Shown here: positions 45,119 through 54,337 of the stretch, in pieces
Layout: each line of letters starts with the position of its first letter
How positions within the stretch are numbered: the stretch's first letter is position 1
The notes under the pieces: model-generated
Seen by the model: only the letters and a program-made list of their open reading frames with translations
Told to the model about the DNA's origin: nothing
Database searches by the model: none
Program-made: the position numbers and the translations under genes
NCBI GenBank assembly: GCA_016713085.1
Contig: JADJPV010000002.1
Span: 1,426,001-1,490,000, forward strand
DNA: 64,000 nucleotides
Direction: 5' to 3'
Source of the DNA: Chitinophagaceae bacterium
GTDB lineage: Bacteria > Bacteroidota > Bacteroidia > Chitinophagales > Chitinophagaceae

Positions 45119-46228
45119 TGAGAAATAAAATTCTGTTTATTCTTCACCTCCCCCTTCCCATTCATGGTGCAGGAATGGTAGGCCAGTTTATCAAAGAAAG
45201 CAAGCTTATCAATCAAACTTTCGAGACGGATTATATCAACCTCTCCACATCAGAGAGCATAGATGAGATAGGTAAAGCAGGTGGAAGAAAGTTCTTTGTG
45301 TTGCTTAAATTACTGAAAAATGTTTTGAAATCACTGTTAACAAAAAAATACAACCTGTATTACTTAACCTTAACTGCTGCGGGCCCCGGCTTTTATAAAG
45401 ACTTGCTGTTTGTTTTTCTGCTAAAGCTTTCCGGCAAAAAAATTATATACCATTTTCACAACAAAGGCATTGCAGATAACAAAAGTGTTCTTACTGACTA
45501 TCTGTATCGGTTTGCCTTCAGAAATACAAAGTCAATTTTGTTATCACCTTCCTTATACCCGGATATTCAGAAATATGTGAGGTCTGACAACGTATTCTTT
45601 TGTGCAAACGGCATACCTGAAGAAAAAACAGATTCAGTATTACTTGAAGAGAAAAAAGAAGATACTCCCTGTAACCTGCTTTTTCTTTCTAATTTACTGG
45701 CAGAGAAAGGGGTTTATGTTTTACTTGAAGCATGTAAAATATTAAAAGAAGAAAATATCCCTTTTGTTTGCCATTTTGTTGGCCCTTGGGGGGATGTGAC
45801 TGAAACTGAATTTTACAAACAGGTTGCAACATATAAGCTTACCGAAAATATAATCGTGCATGGAAAAAATATGGCCCTGAAAAAATCAGGTACTTCAACT
45901 GGCCGATGTTTTTGTATTTCCTACATACTACCACAATGAATGTTTTCCGTTAGTTCTTCTTGAAGCGATGCAATTCAGTTTACCGGTCGTTTCAACTTAC
46001 GAAGGCGGGATTCGTGATATTGTTAAAGAAAGTGAAACAGGCTTTTTAGTTCCTCAGAAAAACGCTGGTGAATTAGCTGCTAAACTGAAGGTGCTGATTC
46101 AAAACCCGGTATTAAGAAGAGACTTGGGTAAAAAGGGGTTTGAACGATATAAAAAACATTTTACACTTGAAATGTTTGAAAAGGAAATAACTGCAACATT
46201 AGAAAAAGCCATTACCCTTAATCAGTAA
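45115..46228 (+). CDS. Family 4 glycosyltransferase, frameshifted twice
   Basis: The N-terminal piece (ILFILHLPLPIHGAGMVGQFIKESKLINQTF, YYLTLTAAGPGFYKDLLFVFLLKLSGKKIIYHFHNKG, NLLFLSNLLAEKGVYVLLEACKILKEENIPFVCHFVGPWGD) and the C-terminal piece (EAMQFSLPVVSTYEGGIRDIVKESETGFLVPQ) belong together. Adding one base to each A6 run (45864-45869 and 45880-45885) reads VHGKKYGPEKNQVLQLADVFVFPTYYHNECFPLVLLEAMQFSLP without a gap. About 371 residues when repaired. The pattern is plain GT4; sugar unknown. Confidence 0.87.
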
Positions 46229-46237
46229 AATAACAGA

Positions 46238-47302
46238 ATGAAGAAAATAATACCAAGTCTAAATGGTCTGAGAGCACTGAGTATATTATTTGTACTTTTT
46301 GGTCACATCCAGGTTGCAAACCTGAAACGGCTTGATGCACCCGGAGCCCAGATAGGGGTCAATATATTCTTCGTTATCTCAGGTTTTTTAATTACGCTCC
46401 TGTTACTGAAAGAAGAAAAACGTTACGGAACAATATCCTTAAAGAGTTTTTATATAAGAAGAATTATCAGAATTTTCCCAGTATACTATTTCATTCTTCT
46501 TGTATATTTCATCTTACAATTGTGTAATGTTTTTTACCTTACTCCTACTTCATGGGTTACTTCAATAACATATACAAAGTATTTCAATTTTAATGACCCA
46601 GGCGATTGGGAAACAGGGCATTTCTGGTCACTGTCTGTAGAGGAACATTTTTATTTTATCTGGCCTTCCGTCTTTTATCTCTTTAAAAAATACAGAACCA
46701 GGTTTGCACTTGCAATTGTAATCATTGTACCCTTTGTCCGCTTATTTACAGATATTTCTGTTATGCATTTTTTTACAAGGGCAGATTCACTGATGTGGGG
46801 ATGTTTGTTCGCAATTTACTATGATGACATATACGCCTATATTAAAACTAAAAGTAAACTCATCCTGCTATCGCCTTTTTTTATTCTACTGTGCTGTCTT
46901 GTCACAAAAAGAATGATAACATTGCTATTTCCTGACTTTAAGTTTGCTGAACACGCTGCAATAGCCTTTGCAGGTTCATTTGGCACTATAACCAATATCT
47001 GCATTGGTTTGATTATTGTTATTTCAATAAACTATGAAAATAATCTATGGTTCAGGTTCCTTAACAATCCGGTTATGGACTATCTCGGCGTTTTATCGTA
47101 CAGTATTTATATATGGCAACAGCTTTTCTTTTCCGGAAATATGGGAGCCCTTTCAAAATTCCCTTTAAATATTGTTTATATTTTTATCGTTGCCGTATTA
47201 TCCTATAAATTAATTGAACAGCCATTCTTAAAACTGAAAGACAGGTTTGAAATAAAAGACCGGAAACCAAAAGCAGAAACAGCAACCGTATTACCCAATT
47301 AA
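46238..47302 (+). CDS. Acyltransferase-3 family membrane protein (OafA/YrhL-like)
   Basis: 354 residues with about ten transmembrane helices. It begins IIPSLNGLRALSILFVLFGHIQVAN (the GLRA...H motif) and has GVNIFFVISGFLITLLLLKEEKRYGTISLKSFYIRRIIRIFPVYYFILLVYF, then HFWSLSVEEHFYFIWP, all hallmarks of acyltransferase 3. It probably adds an O-acetyl or other acyl group to the growing or lipid-linked polysaccharide. Confidence 0.92.
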   Translation: MKKIIPSLNGLRALSILFVLFGHIQVANLKRLDAPGAQIGVNIFFVISGFLITLLLLKEEKRYGTISLKSFYIRRIIRIFPVYYFILLVYFILQLCNVFYLTPTSWVTSITYTKYFNFNDPGDWETGHFWSLSVEEHFYFIWPSVFYLFKKYRTRFALAIVIIVPFVRLFTDISVMHFFTRADSLMWGCLFAIYYDDIYAYIKTKSKLILLSPFFILLCCLVTKRMITLLFPDFKFAEHAAIAFAGSFGTITNICIGLIIVISINYENNLWFRFLNNPVMDYLGVLSYSIYIWQQLFFSGNMGALSKFPLNIVYIFIVAVLSYKLIEQPFLKLKDRFEIKDRKPKAETATVLPN

Positions 47303-47320
47303 CCAGGATAAAAAAGACCC

Positions 47321-48031
47321 ATGTCAGCATACCCAATTTTTACAGGTCAGCTTAAGGATATTGATCTCACAAAAAAAAATGTGATCAATACTATTAATCA
47401 ATACTCATACTGCATTGCAGAAAAAGATTTCGATTTCAGAGAAGCTTTGCAAAAATCTGATGTCCTTCTGCCTGATGGAATTGGAATTACTCTTTCTTAC
47501 AGGTTCCTTCATGGTAAAACAATTAAAAAAATTGCTGGTGCCGATTTACATTATTTTTTACTGAACGAACTGAATACTACAAATGGGTCCTGCTTTTACT
47601 TAGGTTCATCCACTAAAACATTAGAATTAATTGAGCAGAAATTGAAAGGTGAATATCCAAATATCCGGTTCGGGAGTTATTCACCTCCATTTAAACAGAA
47701 GTTTACAAATGAGGATAACTCAAAAATGATCAATACAGTGAACGTTTTTAAACCAGATGTATTATTTATTGGTATGACTGCACCTAAACAGGAAAAATGG
47801 GTGCATCAGAATAAAGAGAACCTGTCAGTTAACATCATTGGGTCAATTGGTGCAGTATTTGACTTTTACGCCGGCACTGTAGAACGCCCCGGAAAAATAT
47901 GGATACAGCTTGGATTAGAATGGTTTATACGTTTGCTTAAGGAACCAAAAAGAATGTGGAAAAGGTACCTGTATTACGGGCCTGTTTTCATCGGGCTGGT
48001 TATAAGAGAAAAACTTAGAGGATCACGGTAA
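47321..48031 (+). CDS. WecG/TagA/CpsF-family glycosyltransferase
   Basis: 236 residues. Typical blocks: NVINTINQYSYCIAEKDFDFREALQKSDVLLPDGIGITLSYRFLHGKTIKKIAGADLHYFLL (PDGIG), NGSCFYLGSSTKTLELIEQKLKGEYPNIRFGSYSPPF, and KPDVLFIGMTAPKQEKWVHQNKENLSVNIIGSIGAVFDFYAGTVERPGKIWIQLGLEWFIRLLKEPKRMWKRYLYYGPVFIGLVIREKL. In this family the enzyme adds the second sugar, often N-acetylmannosaminuronate or N-acetylmannosamine, to an undecaprenyl-linked sugar. It precedes the initiating transferase. Confidence 0.92.
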   Translation: MSAYPIFTGQLKDIDLTKKNVINTINQYSYCIAEKDFDFREALQKSDVLLPDGIGITLSYRFLHGKTIKKIAGADLHYFLLNELNTTNGSCFYLGSSTKTLELIEQKLKGEYPNIRFGSYSPPFKQKFTNEDNSKMINTVNVFKPDVLFIGMTAPKQEKWVHQNKENLSVNIIGSIGAVFDFYAGTVERPGKIWIQLGLEWFIRLLKEPKRMWKRYLYYGPVFIGLVIREKLRGSR

Positions 48032-48066
48032 TTTAATATTTTTCGTTTCATCATAATATTTTTTTT

Positions 48067-49455
48067 ATGAGTCTCCACTTCTTCCGACTATTAAAAATCA
48101 GTTTCCTGGTTTTGGATCTGCTAATGCTTAATCTTACTTTCCTGTTCGTTATGTATCTGAACAATGAAAGGATAACAGACGCTATGGAAGTTGAATACAT
48201 TTACCTGTCATTATTTTTCAACCTCTCCTGGATATTTTCAAGCTGGCTTTTCAAAATATACCAACAGGGAAGTATTTCATCATTTGAATCCTTCAGCCGA
48301 TCTACATTGAGAAGCTATCTTGCGCTTCTTGCTATTGTTATTCTATACATCTTTTTATCTAAAGCAGACTTATCCCGTTTATTCATCATTACATTATTTC
48401 TTTCCATTTGTGCTGTTTTGATGCTAAACCGAGTTGCCTATCTTTTTGTTCTTCAGTTTTTCAGAAAAGGCGAAATCATCATGAGGAAAGTGCTGATCAT
48501 CGGTTATAACGAAACTTCAAAAAAACTGGTACAGCAGCTGGAAGAAGACCCGATCAGCACACATATTATCGGTTACTGTGAAGATCAAAAAGAAGTTCAT
48601 GAATTATCAAACCATCCAATCATAGGAGAATTATCGAGCGCAATCGAGGTATCAAAAGAAAATGAGGTTACTGAAATTTTTTCAACTATTACTCCTGAGC
48701 AGAATGAAATTATTTATCAACTGATTCAGCAGGCTGATCATGCATGTATTCGCTTCAGAATTGTACCAAATTTTAATTTCTTTGTGCATTTCCCGGTACA
48801 AATTGATTTCCTTGGAGTAATGCCGGTTTTTTCAAGACGTAAAGAACCTCTTGAAGATGTTTCAAACAGAATCAAAAAACGGCTCGTTGATATACTCGTC
48901 AGCAGCCTGGCAATTGTATTAGTACTTTCCTGGCTAATTCCGTTAATAAGTTTGGTGATCTGGCTGGAATCCGGAAGACCAATATTTTTCTTACAAAAGC
49001 GAACCGGAAAAGATAATAAGCCGTTTAACTGTTTTAAATTCCGGAGTATGAAAGTAAATAATGATGCCAATTTAAAACAGGCTTCAAAAGAAGATGACCG
49101 GATAACAAGGGTTGGTAAAATACTGAGAAAAACAAGCCTGGATGAATTTCCCCAATTCTTAAATGTATTTCTTGGTGATATGAGTATTATTGGCCCACGG
49201 CCCCACATGTTAAAACATACTGATGATTATTCAAATAGAATTAACCAATTTATGGTTCGCCAGTTTATGAAACCGGGCATATCTGGTTGGGCGCAAGTGA
49301 ATGGATATCGTGGTGAAACGAAAAGACTGGAAGATATGGAAAAAAGAGTTGAACATGATTTGTGGTATATGGAAAACTGGAGCATTTGGCTCGATGTAAG
49401 AATTATCTTCTTAACGATATACCAGATTTTTAAAGGTGATAAAAATGCATTTTAA
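48067..49455 (+). CDS. Undecaprenyl-phosphate sugar phosphotransferase (WcaJ-like initiating enzyme)
   Basis: 462 residues. Several N-terminal transmembrane helices and a CoA-binding-like domain (MRKVLIIGYNETSKKLVQQLEEDPISTHIIGYCEDQKEVH) precede the C-terminal bacterial sugar transferase domain: KKRLVDILVSSLAIVLVLSWLIPLISLVIWLESGRPIFFLQKRTGKDNKPFNCFKFRSMKV, then RVGKILRKTSLDEFPQFLNVFLGDMSIIGPRPHMLKHTDDYSNRINQFMVRQFMKPGISGWAQVNGYRGET. It transfers the first sugar-1-phosphate to undecaprenyl phosphate, opening subunit assembly. Confidence 0.95.
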   Translation: MSLHFFRLLKISFLVLDLLMLNLTFLFVMYLNNERITDAMEVEYIYLSLFFNLSWIFSSWLFKIYQQGSISSFESFSRSTLRSYLALLAIVILYIFLSKADLSRLFIITLFLSICAVLMLNRVAYLFVLQFFRKGEIIMRKVLIIGYNETSKKLVQQLEEDPISTHIIGYCEDQKEVHELSNHPIIGELSSAIEVSKENEVTEIFSTITPEQNEIIYQLIQQADHACIRFRIVPNFNFFVHFPVQIDFLGVMPVFSRRKEPLEDVSNRIKKRLVDILVSSLAIVLVLSWLIPLISLVIWLESGRPIFFLQKRTGKDNKPFNCFKFRSMKVNNDANLKQASKEDDRITRVGKILRKTSLDEFPQFLNVFLGDMSIIGPRPHMLKHTDDYSNRINQFMVRQFMKPGISGWAQVNGYRGETKRLEDMEKRVEHDLWYMENWSIWLDVRIIFLTIYQIFKGDKNAF

Positions 49456-49523
49456 ATTATAGTATGTAAACAACCCAATTCTACCCAAAATTTTATTTAA
49501 ATTCATCATTAAAACATAACCTA

Positions 49524-50939
49524 ATGTCTCAAAACAATTTCGACTTTATCCTTGCCGGGAATTATTTAACAACAATGATCGCAGCATTAGAACTTTCAAA
49601 ATCAGGTAAAAAAGTTTGCGTTATCAATCCGTTACCGGCATGGGGGGGGCATTTTACAAAAATAAATGTCAATGGAAGTAATTTTGACCCCGGTGCTATT
49701 TCACATGAATTTACTGCTTTCAACGATACCGGTTTATTAGACCCTAAGTCTTATCAGCCAAATGTGCGGAATGACTGGGGAAGGTTTACCAAAGTAATTG
49801 AAAACTATACCCGAAGCCATATTGAACTGGTAAGAATGCAAACTCCATACACTGTGTATGACGGTCAGTTATATCCAGATATAATCATGACAAACAGATT
49901 AGATGTGTTACAACATCCCGTATTAGCCAACCGCATAAAAGCTGAAACACAATTAATCACCTCTCAGCCAGAGAGTGAATTACACCCAAAAAACAAAAAG
50001 ACGAATCAACTTTATATTGAAAAAAGTTATTATGAAGCTTCAGTTGCCAATCATGGGGCAACATTGCATTCTGAATTATTTGAACCCTACTTTCAAAAGA
50101 TGTCGAACCTTTCAACAACCGGTTTGATTGCATTGTATCACAGAATTGGCTGGTTGCCTTTATACTATCCCGAAACTATTTTTTCACAATACAGCGATAG
50201 TCCGCAGAATTTTCATGACACATACTTCTGTTATCCAAAAGCAGGATATGTTGGAGTATTCGGAGAAACACTTTCAAAAAGGCTGGAAGAAGCAGGTATA
50301 ACTATTGTAAGAGAAGCGATTGAAAAAGTAGATGATATACCGGGTAAAACAACTGTTATATTAAAAAGCGGCCTTGACGTTACTGCTCCAAAACTAATAT
50401 GGAGTTTAACACACGATCAATTAGTTTCTGCCGTAACGGATAAGCCTGCAAACATTTTCGACAGATGGTCTGCAACACTTGTGTTCATGACCATTCCAAG
50501 GATCAAATTGTTAAAAACATTTAGTGTTTTATGGTCGCCCGACAGGCAGACTTTATTTTACAGGGCATGCAATCAAACTGAGAGTTCAGGATTTGATGAA
50601 CCAAATGCAAGAATTACAGTAGAATTGAATCCTGATTACTTAAAAGGTCTTGGCTTAACAGAGGAAGCAGATATTATTAAAAGAGTTAAACAGGATTTTG
50701 CCACTCTTGGTTTTGTTTCTGATACAGAAGCAATCTCTATTGAAGGGTTTAAAACACTAAAAAATGTCCTTTTACTTCCAAGCCGTGAAAACTGGAAACT
50801 GCTGGAAAATGAAAGAGATGTTTTATATGACAGATACCCGAACGTATTTTTTACCAGGAATACAGAATCGTTTTTTACCGATACACTGAATGATCAGATC
50901 ATTAAAGGGTTAAAAATTGCTGAGCAGTTTAAAAATTAG
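49524..50939 (+). CDS. Flavoprotein of the FAD/NAD(P)-binding amine-oxidase-like fold, exopolysaccharide-linked
   Basis: 471 residues. The N-terminus is a Rossmann-like dinucleotide-binding segment (FDFILAGNYLTTMIAALELSKSGKKVCVINPLPAWGGHF) with the motif G.Y.TTMIAALELSKSG in place of a strict GxGxxG, followed by a UDP-galactopyranose-mutase/protoporphyrinogen-oxidase-like pattern (FDPGAISHEFTAF, LFEPYFQKMSNLST, GYVGVFGETLSKRLEEAGITIVREAIEKV). The C-terminus ends in VFFTRNTESFFTDTLNDQIIKGLKIAEQF. Sugar-active flavoenzymes of this type act on nucleotide or lipid-linked sugars, but I cannot assign the reaction. It is placed with sugar genes; a G8 run at 49642-49649 encodes WGG. Confidence 0.6.
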   Translation: MSQNNFDFILAGNYLTTMIAALELSKSGKKVCVINPLPAWGGHFTKINVNGSNFDPGAISHEFTAFNDTGLLDPKSYQPNVRNDWGRFTKVIENYTRSHIELVRMQTPYTVYDGQLYPDIIMTNRLDVLQHPVLANRIKAETQLITSQPESELHPKNKKTNQLYIEKSYYEASVANHGATLHSELFEPYFQKMSNLSTTGLIALYHRIGWLPLYYPETIFSQYSDSPQNFHDTYFCYPKAGYVGVFGETLSKRLEEAGITIVREAIEKVDDIPGKTTVILKSGLDVTAPKLIWSLTHDQLVSAVTDKPANIFDRWSATLVFMTIPRIKLLKTFSVLWSPDRQTLFYRACNQTESSGFDEPNARITVELNPDYLKGLGLTEEADIIKRVKQDFATLGFVSDTEAISIEGFKTLKNVLLLPSRENWKLLENERDVLYDRYPNVFFTRNTESFFTDTLNDQIIKGLKIAEQFKN

Positions 50940-50968
50940 ATTCCTGTTCTTTCTTATTTTTTAAATGA

Positions 50969-51595
50969 ATGAAAATCGGAATGGAAACACTTACAAATCA
51001 AAGAAAGGTTAGTTTTCTAAGTTTGCTGAAAACAGCTTTACTGAAATTGAAGTATGGTAAATCGCTTGAATTGAAAGGACGGTTGATTATTTTCGGAAAA
51101 ATCCCGTATTTGAAGATGCCGGGTACAAGTAAAATTGTTTTTGGTGATAGAATTGTGCTGGATTCAGGTGTTAAAACAAGTAATGTGCCCTTAGTGATGA
51201 GGTGTAAATTTGTTTGTGGTACAACTGGAGTATTCGAAATCGGTGATAATACCATTCTTAATGGAGTAGGAATGACAGCTTACAAAAAAATAAAAATTGG
51301 CAAGAATTGTCTCATTTCTTCCGGAACGTTTATTTCCGATACTGATTTCCATCCGATTGATCCTATGTTAAGACAAAAAGTATCGATGGGCTATCCGACA
51401 GATTTTAACCAGGTAAAAAAGGCTGAAGTTATTATTGGCGATAACGTTTGGGTTGGCTGGGGTTCCATTATTTTAAAGGGAGTAACTATTGGAGACAACA
51501 GCATTATTGCTTCCGGATCTGTTGTTACTTCAAATATTCCTCCGAATGTTATTGTTGGCGGGAACCCGGCAAAAATTATTAAACAGATTGAGTGA
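50969..51595 (+). CDS. Hexapeptide-repeat acyltransferase
   Basis: 208 residues. A left-handed beta-helix is visible: IVFGDRIVLDSGVKTSNVPLVMRCKFVCGTTGVFEIGDNTILNGVGMTAYKKIKIGKNCLISSGTFISDTDFHPIDP and the closing ADEVIIGDNVWVGWGSIILKGVTIGDNSIIASGSVVTSNIPPNVIVGGNPAKIIKQI type block (seen as AEVIIGDNVWVGWGSIILKGVTIGDNSIIASGSVV). This is the WbbJ/maltose-O-acetyltransferase-like group, which acetylates sugars with acetyl-CoA. It likely modifies the same polysaccharide. Confidence 0.9.
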   Translation: MKIGMETLTNQRKVSFLSLLKTALLKLKYGKSLELKGRLIIFGKIPYLKMPGTSKIVFGDRIVLDSGVKTSNVPLVMRCKFVCGTTGVFEIGDNTILNGVGMTAYKKIKIGKNCLISSGTFISDTDFHPIDPMLRQKVSMGYPTDFNQVKKAEVIIGDNVWVGWGSIILKGVTIGDNSIIASGSVVTSNIPPNVIVGGNPAKIIKQIE

Positions 51596-51657
51596 TCTTT
51601 ATTTAAAAGCAAACCAACTGCAGATAAGATTAATTATGACTTGCTGCAATTCTTTTT

Positions 51658-52124
51658 ATGTCTGACCCTGAACATATACATATTAGAAACCGGAAAGTTA
51701 TATCTCATCATCATAAACACCCGGGAAAGAATAAAAACCGAACAACTTTTTGGATGCTGTTAGGAATTATCTTCCTAACCGCTATTGTTTTTATAATACC
51801 CCAGTTTCATCCTGAAAAGCTGATTGATTCGAAAGGTATCTGGTGGTTTGATGCATTCCAGCATATCTTTTTCTTCTTTTTCTTTACGCTTGTTTTATTC
51901 AGGCTACTTCCTTTTCAAAAACTGAATCTGAGTTTTTTTTTATTTTTAATTCTATTCTCCACTTTTTTTGAGGTAATGCAAAAACTTCTTTTTGAAATCA
52001 GTTTTTCCTATCGTGATGTAATTACAAATTTCATTGGCATTTCGCTTGCCTTCATCATATATTTATCAGTAGGGTATTTTAAAATGAGACCAAAAAAAGA
52101 AAAATTCATTCACCCCGAAAATAA
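51658..52124 (+). CDS. VanZ-family membrane protein, probable frameshift before its stop
   Basis: Residues 1-150 are VanZ-like: a cytoplasmic basic N-terminus (ISHHHKHPGKNKNRTT), then four helices (FWMLLGIIFLTAIVFII, IWWFDAFQHIFFFFFFTLVLF, LSFFLFLILFSTFFEVMQKLLFE, VITNFIGISLAFIIYLSVGYF). The unrepaired frame runs on to 52626, through a terminator and the antisense of the next gene, which is not believable. One base added to the A7 run 52092-52098 gives RPKKRKIHSPRK and a TAA at 52122-52124, right at the terminator hairpin. VanZ domains occur in cell-envelope proteins, function mostly unknown. Confidence 0.75.
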
Positions 52125-52155
52125 TCAAAGCCACTTTCTGAGTGGCTTTGATTAT
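52121..52155. terminator. Bidirectional terminator closing the exopolysaccharide cluster
   Basis: A perfect 15-bp stem (ATAATCAAAGCCACT, 52121-52135; AGTGGCTTTGATTAT, 52141-52155) with loop TTCTG lies between the VanZ gene and the convergent secreted-protein gene. Confidence 0.9.
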
Positions 52156-52175
52156 AATTCAAATTCAGATGAGAA

Positions 52176-52607
52176 TTATTTAATCAGGTTAACTGCATTC
52201 AACCACGCCGGTCTTTTTGCAGCCCATCCGCTGGCAAAAGCTTCCGGTTTTAATCCACCTTCAAAACTCTTTAATACTCCTGTTGCCTGTGCCATCGTTT
52301 TTACAGTGCCGGCAGTACTGATAAGGTTCTGCACATTAAACCCCTGCTTAAACATACCGGGCTTAATAAATCCAGCCAGTGATGCAATACTTTTACCTAC
52401 TCCAACTGCGTCGTTATTTTTTCCGGCATTACTCAGAAAGTTGCCTTTATTACCTGCCCATGCATCAGTAAATGAAGTGGGCTTAACAGCATTTGTAAAC
52501 TGGCTCACAAGATTTCCAATACCACCTCCCCCTGTTGAAGGAAGTTTAATTTGTGCAAAGGAAGAGCTGACCATTAAAACAAATAAAGAGGCAAATACAA
52601 GTTTCAT
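52176..52607 (-). CDS. Hypothetical exported protein
   Basis: 143 residues, not recognised by name. It has a clear signal peptide (MKLVFASLFVLMVSSSFAQ) and a glycine/serine-rich mature part with repeated short helices (GGGGIGNLVSQFTNAVKPTSFTDAWAGNKGNFLSNAGKNNDAVGVGKSIASLAGFIKPGMFKQGFNVQNLIS) ending EGGLKPEAFASGWAAKRPAWLNAVNLIK. It converges on the exopolysaccharide cluster terminator and is likely a small periplasmic or secreted protein. No membrane helix besides the signal. Confidence 0.7.
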   Translation of the reverse strand: MKLVFASLFVLMVSSSFAQIKLPSTGGGGIGNLVSQFTNAVKPTSFTDAWAGNKGNFLSNAGKNNDAVGVGKSIASLAGFIKPGMFKQGFNVQNLISTAGTVKTMAQATGVLKSFEGGLKPEAFASGWAAKRPAWLNAVNLIK

Positions 52608-52689
52608 AAAATGTGTTTTTATTTAAAGTTAAAGTATAAGTTAGAAATTTGTGCTGAAATACTATCAAGCTGTTTAACTTCTTCAGTAG

Positions 52690-54270
52690 CTATTCCATTC
52701 CTGGTTGCTTTATTTGAAAACCTGATTTCTTTTTTTCTTCATCTACCATCAGCTTCACATCATTCAGCAGTTTCTTTGCATCATAAACTATACCATCCTT
52801 AATTGTATACTTTATCCCTCCTGCTCTTGTCACTTTGTTTTCTGCACTCAGCCTGATAGCACCTGTTCCATAAAGCACCTGCAGATTTTCCAATGGGTTT
52901 ACATCTATCACAACAAGATCGGCCAGCTTCCCCACTTCAATACTGCCGAGGTCTTTTTCCATGCCCAATGCCTGTGCACCATATAAAGTTGCTGACCGAA
53001 TTACTTCCAACGGATGAAACCCTGCTTCACGAAATAACTCCAGTTCACGGATATAACCAAAGCCATAGGTTTGATAAATAAATCCATTGTCACTTCCCGT
53101 TGTTACTCTTCCTCCCCTATTTTTATATTCATTAATAAAGGTCATCCACAACCGGTAATTTTCTTTCCATTCTACTTCCTGTTCTGTTCCCCAGCTATGC
53201 CAGTAACTTCCGTGCGATACCCTGCTGGGTTCGTAAAATTTCCAGAGTGAAGGCAAGGTATAATTCTCATGCCACTCCGCTCTTCTTGCACGCATCAGAT
53301 CACGGTTGGCATCATAGATATTAAAAGTAGGATCAAGTGTAAAGTCAAGCGATAGTAATTCATTCATCACAGCATTCCAATGTTCACTGTAAGGAGAAGC
53401 AGCCTGTTTCCACAATTTACCCGCTTCTTCAAATCGATGCTGCTCATTGCTGTAATTATAATTAAGCGGGTATTGCTGAATGGTTTGTTTGGTAAACAAA
53501 GCTTCCGGTAAACCATACCAGTGTTCCATAGATGTTAAACCTGCTTTTGCTGAATTAACCACATTCCATCTTGCAACGTCCATCTGTGCATGATGACAGC
53601 AGCTTCTTAATCCCAGTTTTTTATTTTCTCTTAATGCAGCATCCATGATTTGCGGCGCTGCACCAAAGAATTTAATTCCGTCTGCACCTTTCTGTGCATT
53701 TTCACGAACCCAGGCAACTGCCTGCTCAACTGTTGTTACGGGTTGTTTACTTCCCATCCCAAAAGCAGTGTAAGCAAAAATGCGTGGAGCCGTAATTTTA
53801 TTCTCTGCGCTTAATCTTTTTTCTTCCAGCACCCAATCTAATCCATTGCCGCAGGAAGGATCCCTGATGGTTGTAATGCCGTGAGCCATCCATAATTTAA
53901 ATACATATTCTGCATTAACTCCCTGTCCGGTTCCACCAATATGTCCATGCATATCAATAAAGCCTGGTAATACATAATGTCCTTCGAGATTTATCTCCTT
54001 TCCACCTTCTTTTAACTTGGGCCTGTTGTTAGGATTGATGGCTACTCCCGGATTTCCCACATTGGCAACTTGTAGAATTCGGTTCTTGTCAATTACACTA
54101 TGAACCGGACCCATTGCCGGAGTACCAGTACCGTTAATCATGATTACTCCCCGTAAAATGAGTTGTGTATACGAACCATCACCTTCATTTTTCAAAGGAG
54201 CTTTAGGGATTTGTGCAAATGAGGAAATACAAATAAAGACAGCTGCTAATGCAAAAGAAATTATTCTCAT
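52690..54270 (-). CDS. Exported amidohydrolase-family protein
   Basis: 526 residues from the ATG at 54270, which opens a signal peptide (MRIISFALAAVFICISSFAQ); 17 more codons are open upstream. The catalytic domain is a metal-dependent amidohydrolase TIM barrel: GHYVLPGFIDMHGHIGGTGQG (HxH metal motif), SCCHHAQMDVARWN and SMEHWYG (further histidines), GRVTTGSDNGFIYQTYGFGYIRELELFREAGFHPLEVIRSATLYGAQALGMEKDLGSIEVGKLADLVVIDVNPLENLQVLYG (the C-terminal block with the metal-binding aspartate). Substrate unknown; related proteins include prolidase- and imidazolonepropionase-like enzymes. Confidence 0.88.
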   Translation of the reverse strand: MRIISFALAAVFICISSFAQIPKAPLKNEGDGSYTQLILRGVIMINGTGTPAMGPVHSVIDKNRILQVANVGNPGVAINPNNRPKLKEGGKEINLEGHYVLPGFIDMHGHIGGTGQGVNAEYVFKLWMAHGITTIRDPSCGNGLDWVLEEKRLSAENKITAPRIFAYTAFGMGSKQPVTTVEQAVAWVRENAQKGADGIKFFGAAPQIMDAALRENKKLGLRSCCHHAQMDVARWNVVNSAKAGLTSMEHWYGLPEALFTKQTIQQYPLNYNYSNEQHRFEEAGKLWKQAASPYSEHWNAVMNELLSLDFTLDPTFNIYDANRDLMRARRAEWHENYTLPSLWKFYEPSRVSHGSYWHSWGTEQEVEWKENYRLWMTFINEYKNRGGRVTTGSDNGFIYQTYGFGYIRELELFREAGFHPLEVIRSATLYGAQALGMEKDLGSIEVGKLADLVVIDVNPLENLQVLYGTGAIRLSAENKVTRAGGIKYTIKDGIVYDAKKLLNDVKLMVDEEKKKSGFQIKQPGME

Positions 54271-54337
54271 ATCAGATTGGTTATACCGAAATTTACAAAG
54301 AATAAGTTGATTCAATTTCATCTTTTATTACAGGTAT

